64,000 nt of DNA from assembly GCF_006228125.1 (NCBI RefSeq), contig NZ_VDFY01000153.1, positions 1 to 64,000 of the forward strand, in the 5' to 3' direction. This DNA comes from Micromonospora orduensis (lineage in GTDB: Bacteria; Actinomycetota; Actinomycetes; Mycobacteriales; Micromonosporaceae). Of the stretch, positions 31,379-41,068 are shown piece after piece (position 1 is the stretch's first letter; each line of letters opens with the position of its first letter). The position numbers and the translations under genes are program-made. The notes under the pieces were generated by a model. It searched no databases. It was not told where the DNA came from and worked only from the letters and a program-made list of their open reading frames with translations.

Positions 31379-31953
31379 CCGCGACGAACTCGACGAACCA
31401 GCCCGTGGTGGCCTGCCGGCCGCCGCTGGACGGTCCCTTGCTGCGGACAGTTTCTCCCGTGCCGCCGGCGTTGCGTCTGGACGACGTCGGCGCGCTGTGC
31501 CCGCTCGACGACGTGGTGCTGGACCGGCAAGTCGACGGCTGGGCGTGCCCGGCCTGCGGCGCTGCCTGGGACAGCGCGGGCCGCGACGGCTGGTGGCCGA
31601 TCACGGCGTCGGTTGATGGCGAGCTGGTTGACCAGGACGACGCGGGCACGAGCGGCACCAGCCGTCGCACCCGGATCGCGCTGGTCAGCGTCGTCGCGCC
31701 CGGCCTGGCCGCCGCCACGGTGGACCTCGGCCGCCGGTACGCCGAGCACGCCAGCGCGGTGCCCGAGCAGCTCGTCTACGCCCCCGCCGTCGCTGTCGGC
31801 CTGGCTGGCGCGGTGCTGGCTGGCCGGCGGGTCGTCCGCTGGGTCGGCGAGCACCGCCACCCCCTCGCCGTCGACGTCGACGAGGCCGACCTCGACCCCC
31901 TCGGTAAGGAGCTGCTCGCGCAGGTCCGGGCTCGTCGCGGGGAGGCGTCCTGA
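31375..31953 (+). CDS. Zinc-ribbon protein with two membrane helices
   Basis: 192 residues from a GTG at 31375 (GTGA overlap). CPLD near residue 42 and CPAC near residue 60 form one possible zinc site within LDDVGALCPLDD...WACPACGAAW. Two hydrophobic segments follow, about 103-115 (IALVSVVAPGLAAATV) and 128-150 (LVYAPAVAVGLAGAVLAG), then an acidic C-terminal tail. No known family. It is translationally coupled on both sides, so it works with the GGDEF and the next small Cys protein in some way. Topology: zinc part and tail probably cytoplasmic. Confidence 0.6.
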   Translation: MTATNSTNQPVVACRPPLDGPLLRTVSPVPPALRLDDVGALCPLDDVVLDRQVDGWACPACGAAWDSAGRDGWWPITASVDGELVDQDDAGTSGTSRRTRIALVSVVAPGLAAATVDLGRRYAEHASAVPEQLVYAPAVAVGLAGAVLAGRRVVRWVGEHRHPLAVDVDEADLDPLGKELLAQVRARRGEAS

Positions 31954-32201
31954 TGGCCGCGGAGCTGGTGGTGCGAGTGCACCTCGACTGGACCGGACCG
32001 GGCCACTACGACCGTGACCGGTCGTTGCCCTGCCGGGTCTGCGTGACGAACACCAAGATGCGCGACTCCCAGGGCGTGGCCTGCCACCAGTCGTGCGCCG
32101 AGGACGAGATCGCGCGGGAACTGCTGGGCGTCGGTCGGGCGCTGATCGCCGACGAGCGGGTGCCGGCATCCGCTCAGAGCTTGTTGGAGGTGGCGTCTTG
32201 A
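31953..32201 (+). CDS. Small Cys-pair protein
   Basis: 82 residues; ATG at 31953 overlaps the previous stop (TGATG). CRVC (about 28-31) and CHQSC (about 44-48) could bind one zinc. The rest is helical and acidic. No family recognised. It continues the chain of overlapping genes: its own stop overlaps the TTG start of the next gene. Function unknown; a zinc-finger-like adaptor is one possibility. Confidence 0.6.
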   Translation: MAAELVVRVHLDWTGPGHYDRDRSLPCRVCVTNTKMRDSQGVACHQSCAEDEIARELLGVGRALIADERVPASAQSLLEVAS

Positions 32202-33478
32202 GCGTCGACCAGGACCTGACGTACCCGGCGCCGTCGCAGTGGCGGGCGCTGGACATGGGCGCTGAGTTCGAGCGCCGTGGGGAGCTGCTCGTGCCGGCCG
32301 GCACGCAGGCCGCGCCGGCCGCCGTCGAATCGACGGTGGCGGCGTTGCCGGCCCCGGCCCCGGTGCCGGTTGCGACGCCGGTGGTGCGGCAGTCCGAGAT
32401 CGAGTACGAGCCGGAGTTCGAGGACCGGCCCGTGGAGGTGACCCGCCGGCGCAAGCCGCGCCGGGAGGTTGGTTCGGCTGACGAGCTGCGTGAGCAGTTG
32501 GAGGAGGCCCGCGCGGTTATCGATGTGCGGCGTGAGGACGAGCGGGACCGCCGGGAGCAGGACGTCGAGCACCGGGTTGCCCTGGCTCGGGTTCAGGAGC
32601 GGGAGCGCACTGAGGCGCGTCTGCGTCGGGAGCGGGACCGCGACGCGGCCGAGGACGTGGCGTTGGCCGAGCTGTACCGGCGGGCGAAGCGCTCCGGAGA
32701 GCGGGCGCGGATCCGCGCGGAGATCGACGGGTCGGCGGAGATGCGGGCGCTGCGGGTGGCCAAGGTGCGCAAGGTCGCGCTGCTGGCCGGCATCCCGGTG
32801 CTGACCGCGTTCGCCGCCTGGAGCACAACTGGCGTGCAGGCCGGCGTGGTGAGGCTGCTCAACCTCGACGTCGGCACCGCGTCCTGGACGGCGGCGTGGG
32901 CGGTGGAACCCGCGCTGATCACCATCGTCGCGCTGATCATCATCGGTCGGGCGGTGCTGCGCGCCTCCGGCGGCAACGTCGACTGGAAGGCCGGCGTCGT
33001 CGAGTGGACCGCGCTGGGCCTGTCCCTGGCGCTGAACATCGTCGGCGGCTGGCACGGCGGCTGGGACGGTCTGCTGACCGCCCTGCCGCACTCCATCGGC
33101 CCGATCGGCTGCGCCGGCACGGCCTTCCTGATCGGCCTGTTCGACGGCTACGTCACCGCCGCCCGCCCGTGGGAGGGCGCTCCGCGCCTGGCCGACCTCA
33201 AGATCACCCCACCGTCGGCGGCGGGATCCGACGATCTCCGTACGGCGATCAAGCGGGGAAAACACGGCCCTGCCGGCGTCGAATCCGGTGGCCTTCCGGA
33301 CGACGTCCGGACGCTTCTGGCCGACGTGCAGACGGCCATCGAGGACGGCGTGCTGAGCGCGGACCCGTCGGGCTACGCGATCTACAAGCACGTGATGGGC
33401 GGCAAGGGCGACCGCGCCCGGGCCTCCAAGACGGCCGCCCTGGTCGCCGGCTGGCGACCCGGACTACGCGCGGTCTGA
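32198..33478 (+). CDS. SpdB/DUF2637-like spread protein
   Basis: 426 residues from a TTG at 32198, overlapping the previous TGA and preceded by TTGGAGG. The N-terminal half is Pro/Ala-rich, then a long charged helix (about 95-180, rich in RERE/RDRE) with coiled-coil character. Four membrane segments lie between about 190 and 325 (VALLAGIPVLTAFAAW, ALITIVALIIIGRAVL, WTALGLSLALNIVGGW, GCAGTAFLIGLFDGYV). The pattern W--EP------ and the WK-gap-LSLALN region resemble DUF2637/SpdB proteins, which help a transferred plasmid spread between mycelial compartments in actinomycetes. The C-terminal tail is soluble and helical. Confidence 0.7.
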   Translation: MSVDQDLTYPAPSQWRALDMGAEFERRGELLVPAGTQAAPAAVESTVAALPAPAPVPVATPVVRQSEIEYEPEFEDRPVEVTRRRKPRREVGSADELREQLEEARAVIDVRREDERDRREQDVEHRVALARVQERERTEARLRRERDRDAAEDVALAELYRRAKRSGERARIRAEIDGSAEMRALRVAKVRKVALLAGIPVLTAFAAWSTTGVQAGVVRLLNLDVGTASWTAAWAVEPALITIVALIIIGRAVLRASGGNVDWKAGVVEWTALGLSLALNIVGGWHGGWDGLLTALPHSIGPIGCAGTAFLIGLFDGYVTAARPWEGAPRLADLKITPPSAAGSDDLRTAIKRGKHGPAGVESGGLPDDVRTLLADVQTAIEDGVLSADPSGYAIYKHVMGGKGDRARASKTAALVAGWRPGLRAV

Positions 33479-33580
33479 CCGGCCCGCCCAACCGATCCGC
33501 CCGGGGAGCGGCGATGCAGGCCACCGCCGCTTCCGGGTCCGACCCGAACAGTCCACTCACACCAATGAGGAGGTGATCTG

Positions 33581-34036
33581 GTGAGCGCCCTACCCGTCGA
33601 GGACAACTACCATCCGTCACCGACGCCGCGAATTCCATTCCGGCGTCCGGCGGACGTCGTTTCCCTGGTTCCGCAGAGGCAGGAGGCCCTTCCGACCCCT
33701 CCCCTACTGGAATCCAACCAGGACGAAACCGCACGAACCGAACCGACCTCTTCCGGCCCCAACTCCGGCACCGGAATTACCCTGCGTCACATTCCGGGGG
33801 ACTGGGAGAGCGTCACCGCCGTGTGGACCGGCTCCCCGGAGCCACTGTCCGACATGGTCGAGCAGGCCGGCCGGGCCCGCGAGGGCCAGGACGCCCACGC
33901 GATCGCGATGGCCTGCTGGGCCGTGCTGGTCCTCATCCCCCGCGGGCTGCTGCACCTGGCCTCCTGGGTCCTGGCCCACCCCCTGCGCACTCTGGCCACC
34001 GCTGCGGTGGCCGCCGTCTTCATCGCAACCCTCTGA
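33581..34036 (+). CDS. Single-pass membrane protein, unknown
   Basis: 151 residues from a GTG at 33581 with an excellent GAGGAGGTGATC site. About 95 disordered residues come first, ending in TGITLRHIPGDWESVTAVWT; the C-terminus is hydrophobic (ACWAVLVLIPRGLLHLASWV, LATAAVAAVFIATL) and could be one or two membrane helices. No family recognised. Strong translation signals and its place between the SpdB-like and later membrane genes suggest a structural part of the same membrane complex. The 100-base gap before it (33479-33580) has no other feature. Confidence 0.6.
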   Translation: MSALPVEDNYHPSPTPRIPFRRPADVVSLVPQRQEALPTPPLLESNQDETARTEPTSSGPNSGTGITLRHIPGDWESVTAVWTGSPEPLSDMVEQAGRAREGQDAHAIAMACWAVLVLIPRGLLHLASWVLAHPLRTLATAAVAAVFIATL

Positions 34037-34051
34037 GAGGAGGCACCACCC

Positions 34052-34495
34052 ATGACCAGCGCCCTGTTCGTGCTCGCCGGCCTCGTCTACATCGTTCTGT
34101 CGATCGTCTTTCACTTCACCCCCCGCCTGCGGGTCGTGGCCGGCCTGGGCGTCGGCGCGCTGCTCGCCGGCGACGTCGTCTCGCAGGTCAACAAGTGGCT
34201 CGCCAAGGGCATCACCGCGATCGCCGAGCCGATCGGCGACTGGATCGGTCAGGGAACCAAGGACGTCGCGCTGGCCATCCCCACCGCCCTCGGGATCGGA
34301 CTGGCGATCGTCGTGGCCGTGTTCCTGCGCGGAATGGGCGGCGGTAAGTCCGCCGGCGCCGGTAAGGGCGCGCTCGGCAAGGGCGGCGGCGGGGGCGGCA
34401 AGACGAAGCTGGCCCACGCCGCGCTGACCTGCGCGCTGCTGCTGCCGATCGTCATCGGCAGTCTCGGCGAGACGATCCGGGACGTGGTCCAGTGA
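34052..34495 (+). CDS. Small polytopic membrane protein, unknown
   Basis: 147 residues, ATG at 34052 after GAGAGGAGG. Three to four hydrophobic segments: about 3-21 (ALFVLAGLVYIVLSIVF), 28-42, 73-91 (ALAIPTALGIGLAIVVAVFL) and 118-135 (LAHAALTCALLLPIVIGSL). Between the last two is a flexible Gly/Lys stretch. No family recognised. Its stop region overlaps the GTG of the next gene (GTGA), so both are co-translated. The glycine-lysine linker between membrane helices is unusual and may contact DNA or a partner ATPase. Confidence 0.6.
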   Translation: MTSALFVLAGLVYIVLSIVFHFTPRLRVVAGLGVGALLAGDVVSQVNKWLAKGITAIAEPIGDWIGQGTKDVALAIPTALGIGLAIVVAVFLRGMGGGKSAGAGKGALGKGGGGGGKTKLAHAALTCALLLPIVIGSLGETIRDVVQ

Positions 34496-36474
34496 TCTTC
34501 TTCGACATCGTCGTCTACCTGGCGGTGGCGAAGATCGCTGTGCTGCTGTTGGAGGACGCCTCCTACGCGGTGCGGGGCAAGCAGTCCCCGCGCCGGCAGG
34601 CACGCGCCCGCCAGCAGGCCGCCGCGCAGAAGGCCACGACCGACGGCCCGGCCGGGGCGAGCGCCCCGGCCGGCGCCGGCCGGCCCGGAAGCGGCAGCAC
34701 GGTTGCTGCCGCCAACGGCTACTTGGCCGGGCTGATCGAGGACGCCACCGAGCGGTCCCGGGCCCGCCGCCGCCGCGCCGTCGCCCGCAAGCGCGGCACC
34801 CAGGCGGTCGACGGGGTCGTGGTCGACGTCGACGAGGACGGTCGCTGGTACGCCGACTGCGACCACTGCGGATGGGCCAGCCGCCCGTACCGGATCGAGG
34901 CCAACGCCCTGGGCGCCGGCCGGGAGCACACCCGCACCGAGCACCCCGAGCGGTATACCGGCGGGCAGGAGGACACCCCGGGTAGCGGTGCCGGCGGTGA
35001 TTCCGCCGAATCGGCCGACGACGGTGCGGGCGAGCAGATGCCGGGCCGGCCGGTGCTGCGGGTCATTCCCGGCGGCGCCCAGGAGCCGGCACCGCCGGCC
35101 AGCCAACAGCCGGCAGCGGCACCGCAGTCGGTGGCCAGCGCCCCGGTGCCCCCGGCACCGAAGTTGACCACGAAGGAGTGGCCGCAGCGGTTCCACCACA
35201 CCAAGTGCGACCGGTGCGGGAAGACCAGCGTCACCGCCGAGATGCCGAGCCGCTGCCCGAGCTGCGGTGCCGACGACAGCCGGCTGCGGGAGGTTCCCGA
35301 CCCCGCCCCGGCACCGGATGTCCCCACGTTCCGGTGGCGGTGCCCGACGTGCGACGCCACCGAGACCGGGTTCGCCACCCGCACCGCCGCCGACGCCGCA
35401 GCGGCCAAGCACACCTGCGCCGCGCGCGATGTCCCCACGTACTACTGGCGGTGCCCGAAGTGCCGCGCCTACGGGTCGGGTTTCGCCTCGCAGGCCGGCG
35501 CTAAGGCAGCGGGCGCCCAGCACATCTGCGTGACGGCGACCGAGACACCTGCGCCGACCACGCCGACCGACACCCCTGCGCCGACCACGCCGACCACCCA
35601 GGCTGATCGGGAGCGGCTGCGCACCGAGCTGTACGGCAAGTGCGCCTACCGCGAGGTCCGTGAGGGGCACCCCGACAAGTGGTGCGACAACCCGGTCGAC
35701 GGGCAGGACCCGTACTGCGGCGAGCACCGCCGGGCGGCCACGCCGGAGCCCACGAACGAGGCGAGCGCCGCGTCGGCCGCAACCACACCGGCGGCCGAAG
35801 CGGACCAGCCGGTCGAGCAGCACTACACCCGGTGCGCGGCCTGCGGCCTCGTCAACGGGCCGACACAGATGTGGCCGTTCCACTGCCCCCGCTGCGGGGC
35901 CGGGGACGACCAGCTCCACCCGGCGAACGACCTCGCCGGCGACATCGAGGGCATCCGCGCGGGCTTCGAGTTCGAGCTCTGCTCGTCGTGCGGCAAGGAC
36001 CTCGACGCCCACGACATCGTCGTGGGCCCATTCGGCCTCCCTCTGGCCATGTGCTGCTCGGAGGGGACCGACGACGACCAGGGGACGGGCACCCGGCCCA
36101 GCCCCATGACCAACAGCTTCACCGATCTGAAGGAGATGACCGTGAACCTGGAAGCCACTGGCCCTGACGAGATCCGGACCGCGTTCACCCAGGCCGCCGA
36201 GGCCGCCGGGGAGCGGGCCGAGGAGGTCGCCGGTGTCGCCGGCGTCCTGACCGAGGCCGCTGACCGGTACGAGGGCCTGGACATGGCGGCGTCCACCGTC
36301 GGGCACCTGCGCGACGCTGCGGAGGCGTTCGCCGCCGCCCAGACCTCGCTGAACACCGCTCAGGAGGAGCTGCAGGCCGCCCTGGCCGACTTCAACAGCA
36401 AGGACGGCCAGGTCGCCGAGGCCGTCGCCGAGGCGGGCGGCAACGTCGCCAGCAAGGAAGTCCTGGTCGGCTGA
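34492..36474 (+). CDS. Protein with a series of zinc ribbons
   Basis: 660 residues from a GTG at 34492. A hydrophobic N-terminus (FFDIVVYLAVAKIAVLLLED) may anchor it. Then come repeated Cys-pair units: CDHCGW near 122, CDRCGK...CPSCGA near 239-258, WRCPTCDATETGFATRTAAD with a late C near 283-308, and a second copy of that unit, YWRCPKCRAYGSGFASQAGA, near 320-347. CAACGL...CPRCGA is near 448-467 and CSSCGK near 498. The last 110 residues are a helical coiled coil with its own internal start and site. The two WRCP units are a tandem duplication. Zinc ribbons often bind nucleic acid; no enzyme motif is seen. Confidence 0.7.
   Translation: MIFFDIVVYLAVAKIAVLLLEDASYAVRGKQSPRRQARARQQAAAQKATTDGPAGASAPAGAGRPGSGSTVAAANGYLAGLIEDATERSRARRRRAVARKRGTQAVDGVVVDVDEDGRWYADCDHCGWASRPYRIEANALGAGREHTRTEHPERYTGGQEDTPGSGAGGDSAESADDGAGEQMPGRPVLRVIPGGAQEPAPPASQQPAAAPQSVASAPVPPAPKLTTKEWPQRFHHTKCDRCGKTSVTAEMPSRCPSCGADDSRLREVPDPAPAPDVPTFRWRCPTCDATETGFATRTAADAAAAKHTCAARDVPTYYWRCPKCRAYGSGFASQAGAKAAGAQHICVTATETPAPTTPTDTPAPTTPTTQADRERLRTELYGKCAYREVREGHPDKWCDNPVDGQDPYCGEHRRAATPEPTNEASAASAATTPAAEADQPVEQHYTRCAACGLVNGPTQMWPFHCPRCGAGDDQLHPANDLAGDIEGIRAGFEFELCSSCGKDLDAHDIVVGPFGLPLAMCCSEGTDDDQGTGTRPSPMTNSFTDLKEMTVNLEATGPDEIRTAFTQAAEAAGERAEEVAGVAGVLTEAADRYEGLDMAASTVGHLRDAAEAFAAAQTSLNTAQEELQAALADFNSKDGQVAEAVAEAGGNVASKEVLVG
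36142..36474 (+). CDS. Possible separately translated C-terminal part
   Basis: Within the previous gene, in the same frame, GAAGGAG (36129-36135) is followed six bases later by GTG at 36142, giving 110 residues (VNLEATGPDEIRTAFTQAAE, then helices). A decayed copy of exactly this unit exists at 49128-49262, where it follows the stop of a different gene. This suggests an independent gene that has become joined, or is also made alone. Confidence 0.45.
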   Translation: MNLEATGPDEIRTAFTQAAEAAGERAEEVAGVAGVLTEAADRYEGLDMAASTVGHLRDAAEAFAAAQTSLNTAQEELQAALADFNSKDGQVAEAVAEAGGNVASKEVLVG

Positions 36475-36488
36475 CCGATCCCCACCCC

Positions 36489-36519
36489 GGGCCCCGGGGC
36501 GAGCACCGCTCCGGGGCCC
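36489..36519 (+). terminator. Hairpin between operon genes
   Basis: GGGCCCCGG (36489-36497) pairs with CCGGGGCCC (36511-36519), 15 bases after a stop and 48 before the next start. It could be a partial terminator or an mRNA processing site inside the long operon. Confidence 0.5.
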
Positions 36520-36566
36520 CTCCCCCTCGAACCGCCCCGCTCAGCCCTGAACGTGAGGAGACCGCG

Positions 36567-38501
36567 ATGTCGACCCGGACCAATGACGAGATCCGCGCGG
36601 ACCGCCTGGCCAAGGCCGGCCAGGTTCTGACCGCCCTGCTCGCCGTCACCGCCTACGCGGTTGCCTGGCTGATCAAGCGCTCCTGGCGGCGGCTGCTGCC
36701 CGCGTACTGGGTCGCCGCCGAGCTGGCCGTGGCGTGGGTCGCCGGCCCGCTGGGCGTGTCGTGGCAGACCGTGGGGATTCTCGCCCTGGCCATCACCGCG
36801 ACGGCGGCCTGCTGGCAAGCCCGCTCCCGCACCGTACGCGCCTGGCGTGCCGCGATCGCGGTTGTGCTCGGCGGCGCTGCCGTGGCCACTGTCGCCGGGG
36901 GTGGACCGGCCGCCATGGCCGCGCACCCCACGCTCACGATCGCGGTGCCGACCGCGCTCGGCGCGGTGCTGGGCTGGCCGTGGTGGCACCACCTGCGTCA
37001 CCTCGCCCCGCCACCGCCGCCCGAGCCGGTGGTGATCGACGAGCCGGTCGACGTGGTCGACCCGCTGACCGCGCACTGGGAGCGGCGCTGGCAGAACGAG
37101 GTGGTCGGTCAGGGCGTGTGCGCCGGCACCACCCTCGTCAAGGCGGTCGAGCCCCGGACCGGGATCACCGAAGCCCTCGTGCGGCTGGCCCCCGGCACCA
37201 AGCCCGGTCCGCTGTTCAAGTCCGGGGTGGACGTGGAGGTCGCCCTGGATCTCAACGAGGGCGCGGTCGGCTGGCGCTCCACCGGTAAGCGGGCGTGGCT
37301 GCGGGTGGTCCTGGTCGAGAACTCCTACATCGCCACCGGCGTGCCGTGGACCGGCCCCACCTACAACGGCGGTCGCTTCGAGATCGCCCGGTTCGCTGAC
37401 GGCTCCCCCGGTGAGTGGGTGGTGTCCCGGCCGAAGTACGGCGTGCTCGGTGGCCTGGTCGTCGGCTCCACCGGCGCCGGCAAGAGCCGGGCGTTGGGCG
37501 CGCTGATCGCGAACCTGCTCGAAGGTGGCGTTCAGGTCGCCGTCGGCGACCCGCAGAACGGCCAGTCCCTACCCGCGTGGCGCGATGCCGTGGAATACCA
37601 CCCGGGCATCGAGAAGACCACGCTGCTGACCCGCCGGGCGCACGCCGAGATCATGCGCCGCTCCCAGATGCTCGCCGCCGCCGGCGTCGAGGCCTTCGAC
37701 GCCAACGACCCCCGGGTCAAGGCCCTCGGCCTGAGCGCCTTCGTCGTGATCATCGACGAGTGCCAGCTGATCCTGATCCCGAACACCCCCATCGTGGCCT
37801 TGGCCGAGCAGGCTGCCGAGACCATGCGCAAGACCGGCTTCGGCATCGTTCTGGCCACCCAGTTGCCGCAGATGAAGTCCCTCGGCGGGTCGGTGCGGCT
37901 GCGCGACGCCCTGGTCGCCGGCAACGCCCTGATCCTGCGGCTGTCGAACCGGGGTTCGGGCACCACGATCCTGCCCGACGACTTCGTCGGTGATCCGTTC
38001 GCCCTGCAGCCGGAGATCGACGGGAAGTCCACCGCCGGCATGGGCTATCTGCGCCACAGCAACCGTGTCGGGATGCTCTGCCGCGTCCCGAACCTCGACG
38101 AGGTCGCCGCCGCCGCTGCGGCCCCGCGTGTGCCGGTGCGGTGGAACGTGCCCGAGGTCGACCCCAAGAGCCCGATCGTGCTGCCGGGGCACCGCGCTCC
38201 CGGCAGGGCGGCCACGACCGCAGGCGGTGGCAGCGCGGTGGACCGCCTGCGCGCCGCGTTCGGCGCGGGCGGCGGACGCAAGACCACGAGCGCCGTGGTG
38301 GAGCAGGTCGCGCCGCTGACCCCCGCTGAGTGGGTCCTGGCGTGCCTGCGTCGCGGACCCGCCTCCGCGCAGGCGCTGCTGGACCGCCCGGACTGCCCGG
38401 TCAACCAGTCCCAGCTCTACGCGCTGCTGAGCCGGCTCAAGGACGCCGGCCGGATCACCCCGCCCGCCCAGCGCGGCGGCCCGTTCACCATCTCGGCCTG
38501 A
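36567..38501 (+). CDS. FtsK/SpoIIIE-like transfer ATPase
   Basis: 644 residues, ATG at 36567 after GAGGAGACC. The N-terminal part has about four membrane segments up to residue 145 ([65 protein letters not shown]). The motor domain has Walker [12 protein letters not shown] near 299 and Walker [10 protein letters not shown] near 391. The last 55 residues ([36 protein letters not shown]) form a winged helix. Layout matches actinomycete TraB/TraSA-type transfer pumps, which move double-stranded DNA across mycelial membranes. It coexists here with a VirD4-type system, so it may serve spread inside the recipient rather than donor transfer. Confidence 0.85.
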   Translation: MSTRTNDEIRADRLAKAGQVLTALLAVTAYAVAWLIKRSWRRLLPAYWVAAELAVAWVAGPLGVSWQTVGILALAITATAACWQARSRTVRAWRAAIAVVLGGAAVATVAGGGPAAMAAHPTLTIAVPTALGAVLGWPWWHHLRHLAPPPPPEPVVIDEPVDVVDPLTAHWERRWQNEVVGQGVCAGTTLVKAVEPRTGITEALVRLAPGTKPGPLFKSGVDVEVALDLNEGAVGWRSTGKRAWLRVVLVENSYIATGVPWTGPTYNGGRFEIARFADGSPGEWVVSRPKYGVLGGLVVGSTGAGKSRALGALIANLLEGGVQVAVGDPQNGQSLPAWRDAVEYHPGIEKTTLLTRRAHAEIMRRSQMLAAAGVEAFDANDPRVKALGLSAFVVIIDECQLILIPNTPIVALAEQAAETMRKTGFGIVLATQLPQMKSLGGSVRLRDALVAGNALILRLSNRGSGTTILPDDFVGDPFALQPEIDGKSTAGMGYLRHSNRVGMLCRVPNLDEVAAAAAAPRVPVRWNVPEVDPKSPIVLPGHRAPGRAATTAGGGSAVDRLRAAFGAGGGRKTTSAVVEQVAPLTPAEWVLACLRRGPASAQALLDRPDCPVNQSQLYALLSRLKDAGRITPPAQRGGPFTISA

Positions 38502-38596
38502 CCGCCTCCGTGACAGCCGGCCGCGCCCGGGTCGGCTCTCGCGGTGGCCGCCAAGCCCACCCCACCCTGCCGCTCACCCTGGACAAGGAGACTCCC

Positions 38597-41020
38597 ATGG
38601 CCAGCGCCCGCCGCAGCAAGAAGCAGCCCGAGGTCAACCACGGCGCCGAACTGGCCCGCCGCGTTGGCCTGGCCGCCCTCGCCGCCTGGTACGCCACGGC
38701 GGCCGGCGCTGGCCGCCTCGCCCGCAAGCTGCCCAGCCCGCACCGAACCTCGGGCGTCGACCTGCCCGGCCACGACATGGCCGGCCTCGTGCTGCTGCTC
38801 ACCGGCGTGGTCACCGCGGCCGCCGTGTGGACCCACCCCGCCGGCGTGCCCGGCCAGCTTCTGGGTGTGCCGGCCGGCATCGCCCAGGGACTGCTCGGGC
38901 ACCTCGCCGTCGTCGCGCCGGTCCCCCTGGTCTGGCTCGCGATCCAGGCGATGCGCCACCCCGCCGGGAGCCAGACGGTGCGGACCCTCGCCCAGGCCGC
39001 CGGCGCTGTGCTGACCGCCGCCGGCCTCGCCGGGCTGCTGGACCTGCCCGCAGCCGGTGCCGGAGGGCTGCTCGGTGAGATCACCGGCGCTCTCGATGCG
39101 GTGCTCAGCATCTGGGGGGCAGTACCGGTCCTGCTCGGCCTGATCGGCGCCGGGCTCACCGCCGCCACCGGCATCAGCCCGGTCGCCGTGGTGACCGCCC
39201 TCGCCGCCACGCGATCCCGCCGGGCTGCTCGGGCCGACACCGATGAGGACCTGGACCGGCTGGTCGACGACCTCAACGACGTCGACCACGGCGACGCGGC
39301 CGAGGTGCCGGCAGCCCCACGCCCGGCTACCACCGCGGCGGCGCCGGCGGATTCTGTGGAATCGGCACCCCGCCCGCCGCGTCCATGCCGCGAGGTGACC
39401 GGGGCGGCCCCGGCGGCCACGCCGGCGCCGGCCGCCCCTGCGGCACCGGTGACGGCGGGCGGCTACCAGTTGCCGCCGCTGAGCCTGCTCGCCGCCGGCG
39501 ACCCACCGCAGCGGCGTACCGCCGCCACCGACACCGGCAAGAAGGCCCTCCAGGGCGTCCTGGACGACTTCAAGGTCGCTGGGACGGTGTCCGGCGCGCA
39601 CCGCGGGCCGACCGTCACCCGCTACGAGATCACCATCGGCCCCGGGGTGAAGGTCGAAAAGGTCATTGGTCTGGCGAAGAACTTCGCCTACGTCGTCGGC
39701 AAGCCCGAGGTGCGGCTGCTGTCCCCGATCCCGGGCAAGAGCGCCGTCGGGGTGGAGGTACCCAACTCCGACCGGGAGACGGTGACCCTCGGCGACGTCA
39801 TCCGCTCTCGCGCCGCCCGCGATGGGCACCGGCTGCTCGTCGGGCTGGGCAAGGACATCGACGGCAAGGCCGTCACGGCGAACCTGGCGACCATGCCGCA
39901 CCTGCTCCTGGGTGGTGCCACCGGATCCGGCAAGAGTGGCTGCCTCAACACCCTGCTCGTGTCGATCCTGACCCGGGCGACGCCCGGCGAGGTGCGGCTG
40001 CTGCTGATCGACCCCAAGCGCGTCGAGCTGACCGCCTACGCCGGCATCCCCCACCTGGTCACCCCGATCGTCACCAACGCGCGTAAGGCCGCCGACGCCC
40101 TGGACTGGGTCGTGCGGGAGATGGACATGCGCTACGACGACATGGCCGCCCGCGGGGTGCGCCACGTCGACGAGTTCAACCGCAAGGTCCGCGCCGGTGA
40201 GATCACGTCGCCGGCCGGCAGCGAGCGGGTCCTGGAGCCGTACCCGTACCTGGTGGTGGTCGTTGACGAGCTGGCCGACCTGATGATGGTCGCCCCCCGC
40301 GACGTCGAGGACGCGGTCGTGCGGATCACCCAGCTCGCCCGCGCCGCCGGCATCCACCTCATCCTCGCGACCCAGCGCCCCTCGGTGGACGTGGTGACAG
40401 GGCTGATCAAGGCCAACGTCCCGTCGCGGCTCGCGTTCGCCACCAGCTCCCTTACCGACTCCCGGGTCATCCTTGACCAGCCCGGCGCGGAAAAGTTGCT
40501 CGGCCAGGGCGACGGCCTGTTCCTGCCCATGGGCGCGTCCACACCGGTCCGGATCCAGGGCGCATGGGTCAGCGACGCCGAGGTCACCGCCGTCGTCGAG
40601 CACTGGCGTTCCCAGGCCGCCACCGGTGGCCAGCCCTCCGCGCCGGCCACCGTGACGCCGCCGGCCGTCGAGACCCCGACCCGGCCGGCGATGAACACCG
40701 CTGCGGTCGATGGACTCGACGACGACGAGCGGGCCCTGCTGCGCGAGGCCGCCGAGCTGATCGTCACCAGTCAGTTCGGGTCGACCTCGATGCTGCAGCG
40801 CAAGCTGCGTATCGGCTTCGCCAAAGCCGGCCGGCTCATGGACACCCTCGCCGACCTGCGCGTCGTCGGCCCCTCCGAAGGCTCCAAAGCCCGCGACGTG
40901 CTCGTGCGCGTCGACGAGCTGCCCGACCTGCTCGCCGCGCTCGGCGGCGACTCCCCCGCCGACTCCGATAACGCTGGCGCGACCGTGCTGGCCTTCCCCC
41001 GCAACGGCAGCCGCCGCTGA
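38597..41020 (+). CDS. FtsK DNA translocase with gamma domain
   Basis: 807 residues. The ATG at 38597 was chosen for AAGGAG just upstream; the open frame begins earlier. It has four membrane segments (about 55-200), an Ala/Pro linker, then the FtsK motor: Walker [14 protein letters not shown] near 440, [10 protein letters not shown], Walker [12 protein letters not shown] near 555, and [12 protein letters not shown]. The C-terminal gamma domain (about 715-775; [31 protein letters not shown]) is the winged helix that reads directional DNA signals. This is the layout of chromosomal FtsK, not of a simple transfer ATPase. On a plasmid it could resolve or pump plasmid DNA during septation, or work with Xer recombination. 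Confidence 0.9.
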   Translation: MASARRSKKQPEVNHGAELARRVGLAALAAWYATAAGAGRLARKLPSPHRTSGVDLPGHDMAGLVLLLTGVVTAAAVWTHPAGVPGQLLGVPAGIAQGLLGHLAVVAPVPLVWLAIQAMRHPAGSQTVRTLAQAAGAVLTAAGLAGLLDLPAAGAGGLLGEITGALDAVLSIWGAVPVLLGLIGAGLTAATGISPVAVVTALAATRSRRAARADTDEDLDRLVDDLNDVDHGDAAEVPAAPRPATTAAAPADSVESAPRPPRPCREVTGAAPAATPAPAAPAAPVTAGGYQLPPLSLLAAGDPPQRRTAATDTGKKALQGVLDDFKVAGTVSGAHRGPTVTRYEITIGPGVKVEKVIGLAKNFAYVVGKPEVRLLSPIPGKSAVGVEVPNSDRETVTLGDVIRSRAARDGHRLLVGLGKDIDGKAVTANLATMPHLLLGGATGSGKSGCLNTLLVSILTRATPGEVRLLLIDPKRVELTAYAGIPHLVTPIVTNARKAADALDWVVREMDMRYDDMAARGVRHVDEFNRKVRAGEITSPAGSERVLEPYPYLVVVVDELADLMMVAPRDVEDAVVRITQLARAAGIHLILATQRPSVDVVTGLIKANVPSRLAFATSSLTDSRVILDQPGAEKLLGQGDGLFLPMGASTPVRIQGAWVSDAEVTAVVEHWRSQAATGGQPSAPATVTPPAVETPTRPAMNTAAVDGLDDDERALLREAAELIVTSQFGSTSMLQRKLRIGFAKAGRLMDTLADLRVVGPSEGSKARDVLVRVDELPDLLAALGGDSPADSDNAGATVLAFPRNGSRR

Positions 41021-41068
41021 CCTGCCCCGCACCGCCCCATCCGGATCCGCCAGACGAAGGAGAGCCCC

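Noticed and set aside
34249..36306. 685-codon minus-strand frame opposite the zinc-ribbon gene
   Set aside because: The plus strand has repeated Cys-pair units and a coupled start; the antisense crosses two genes.
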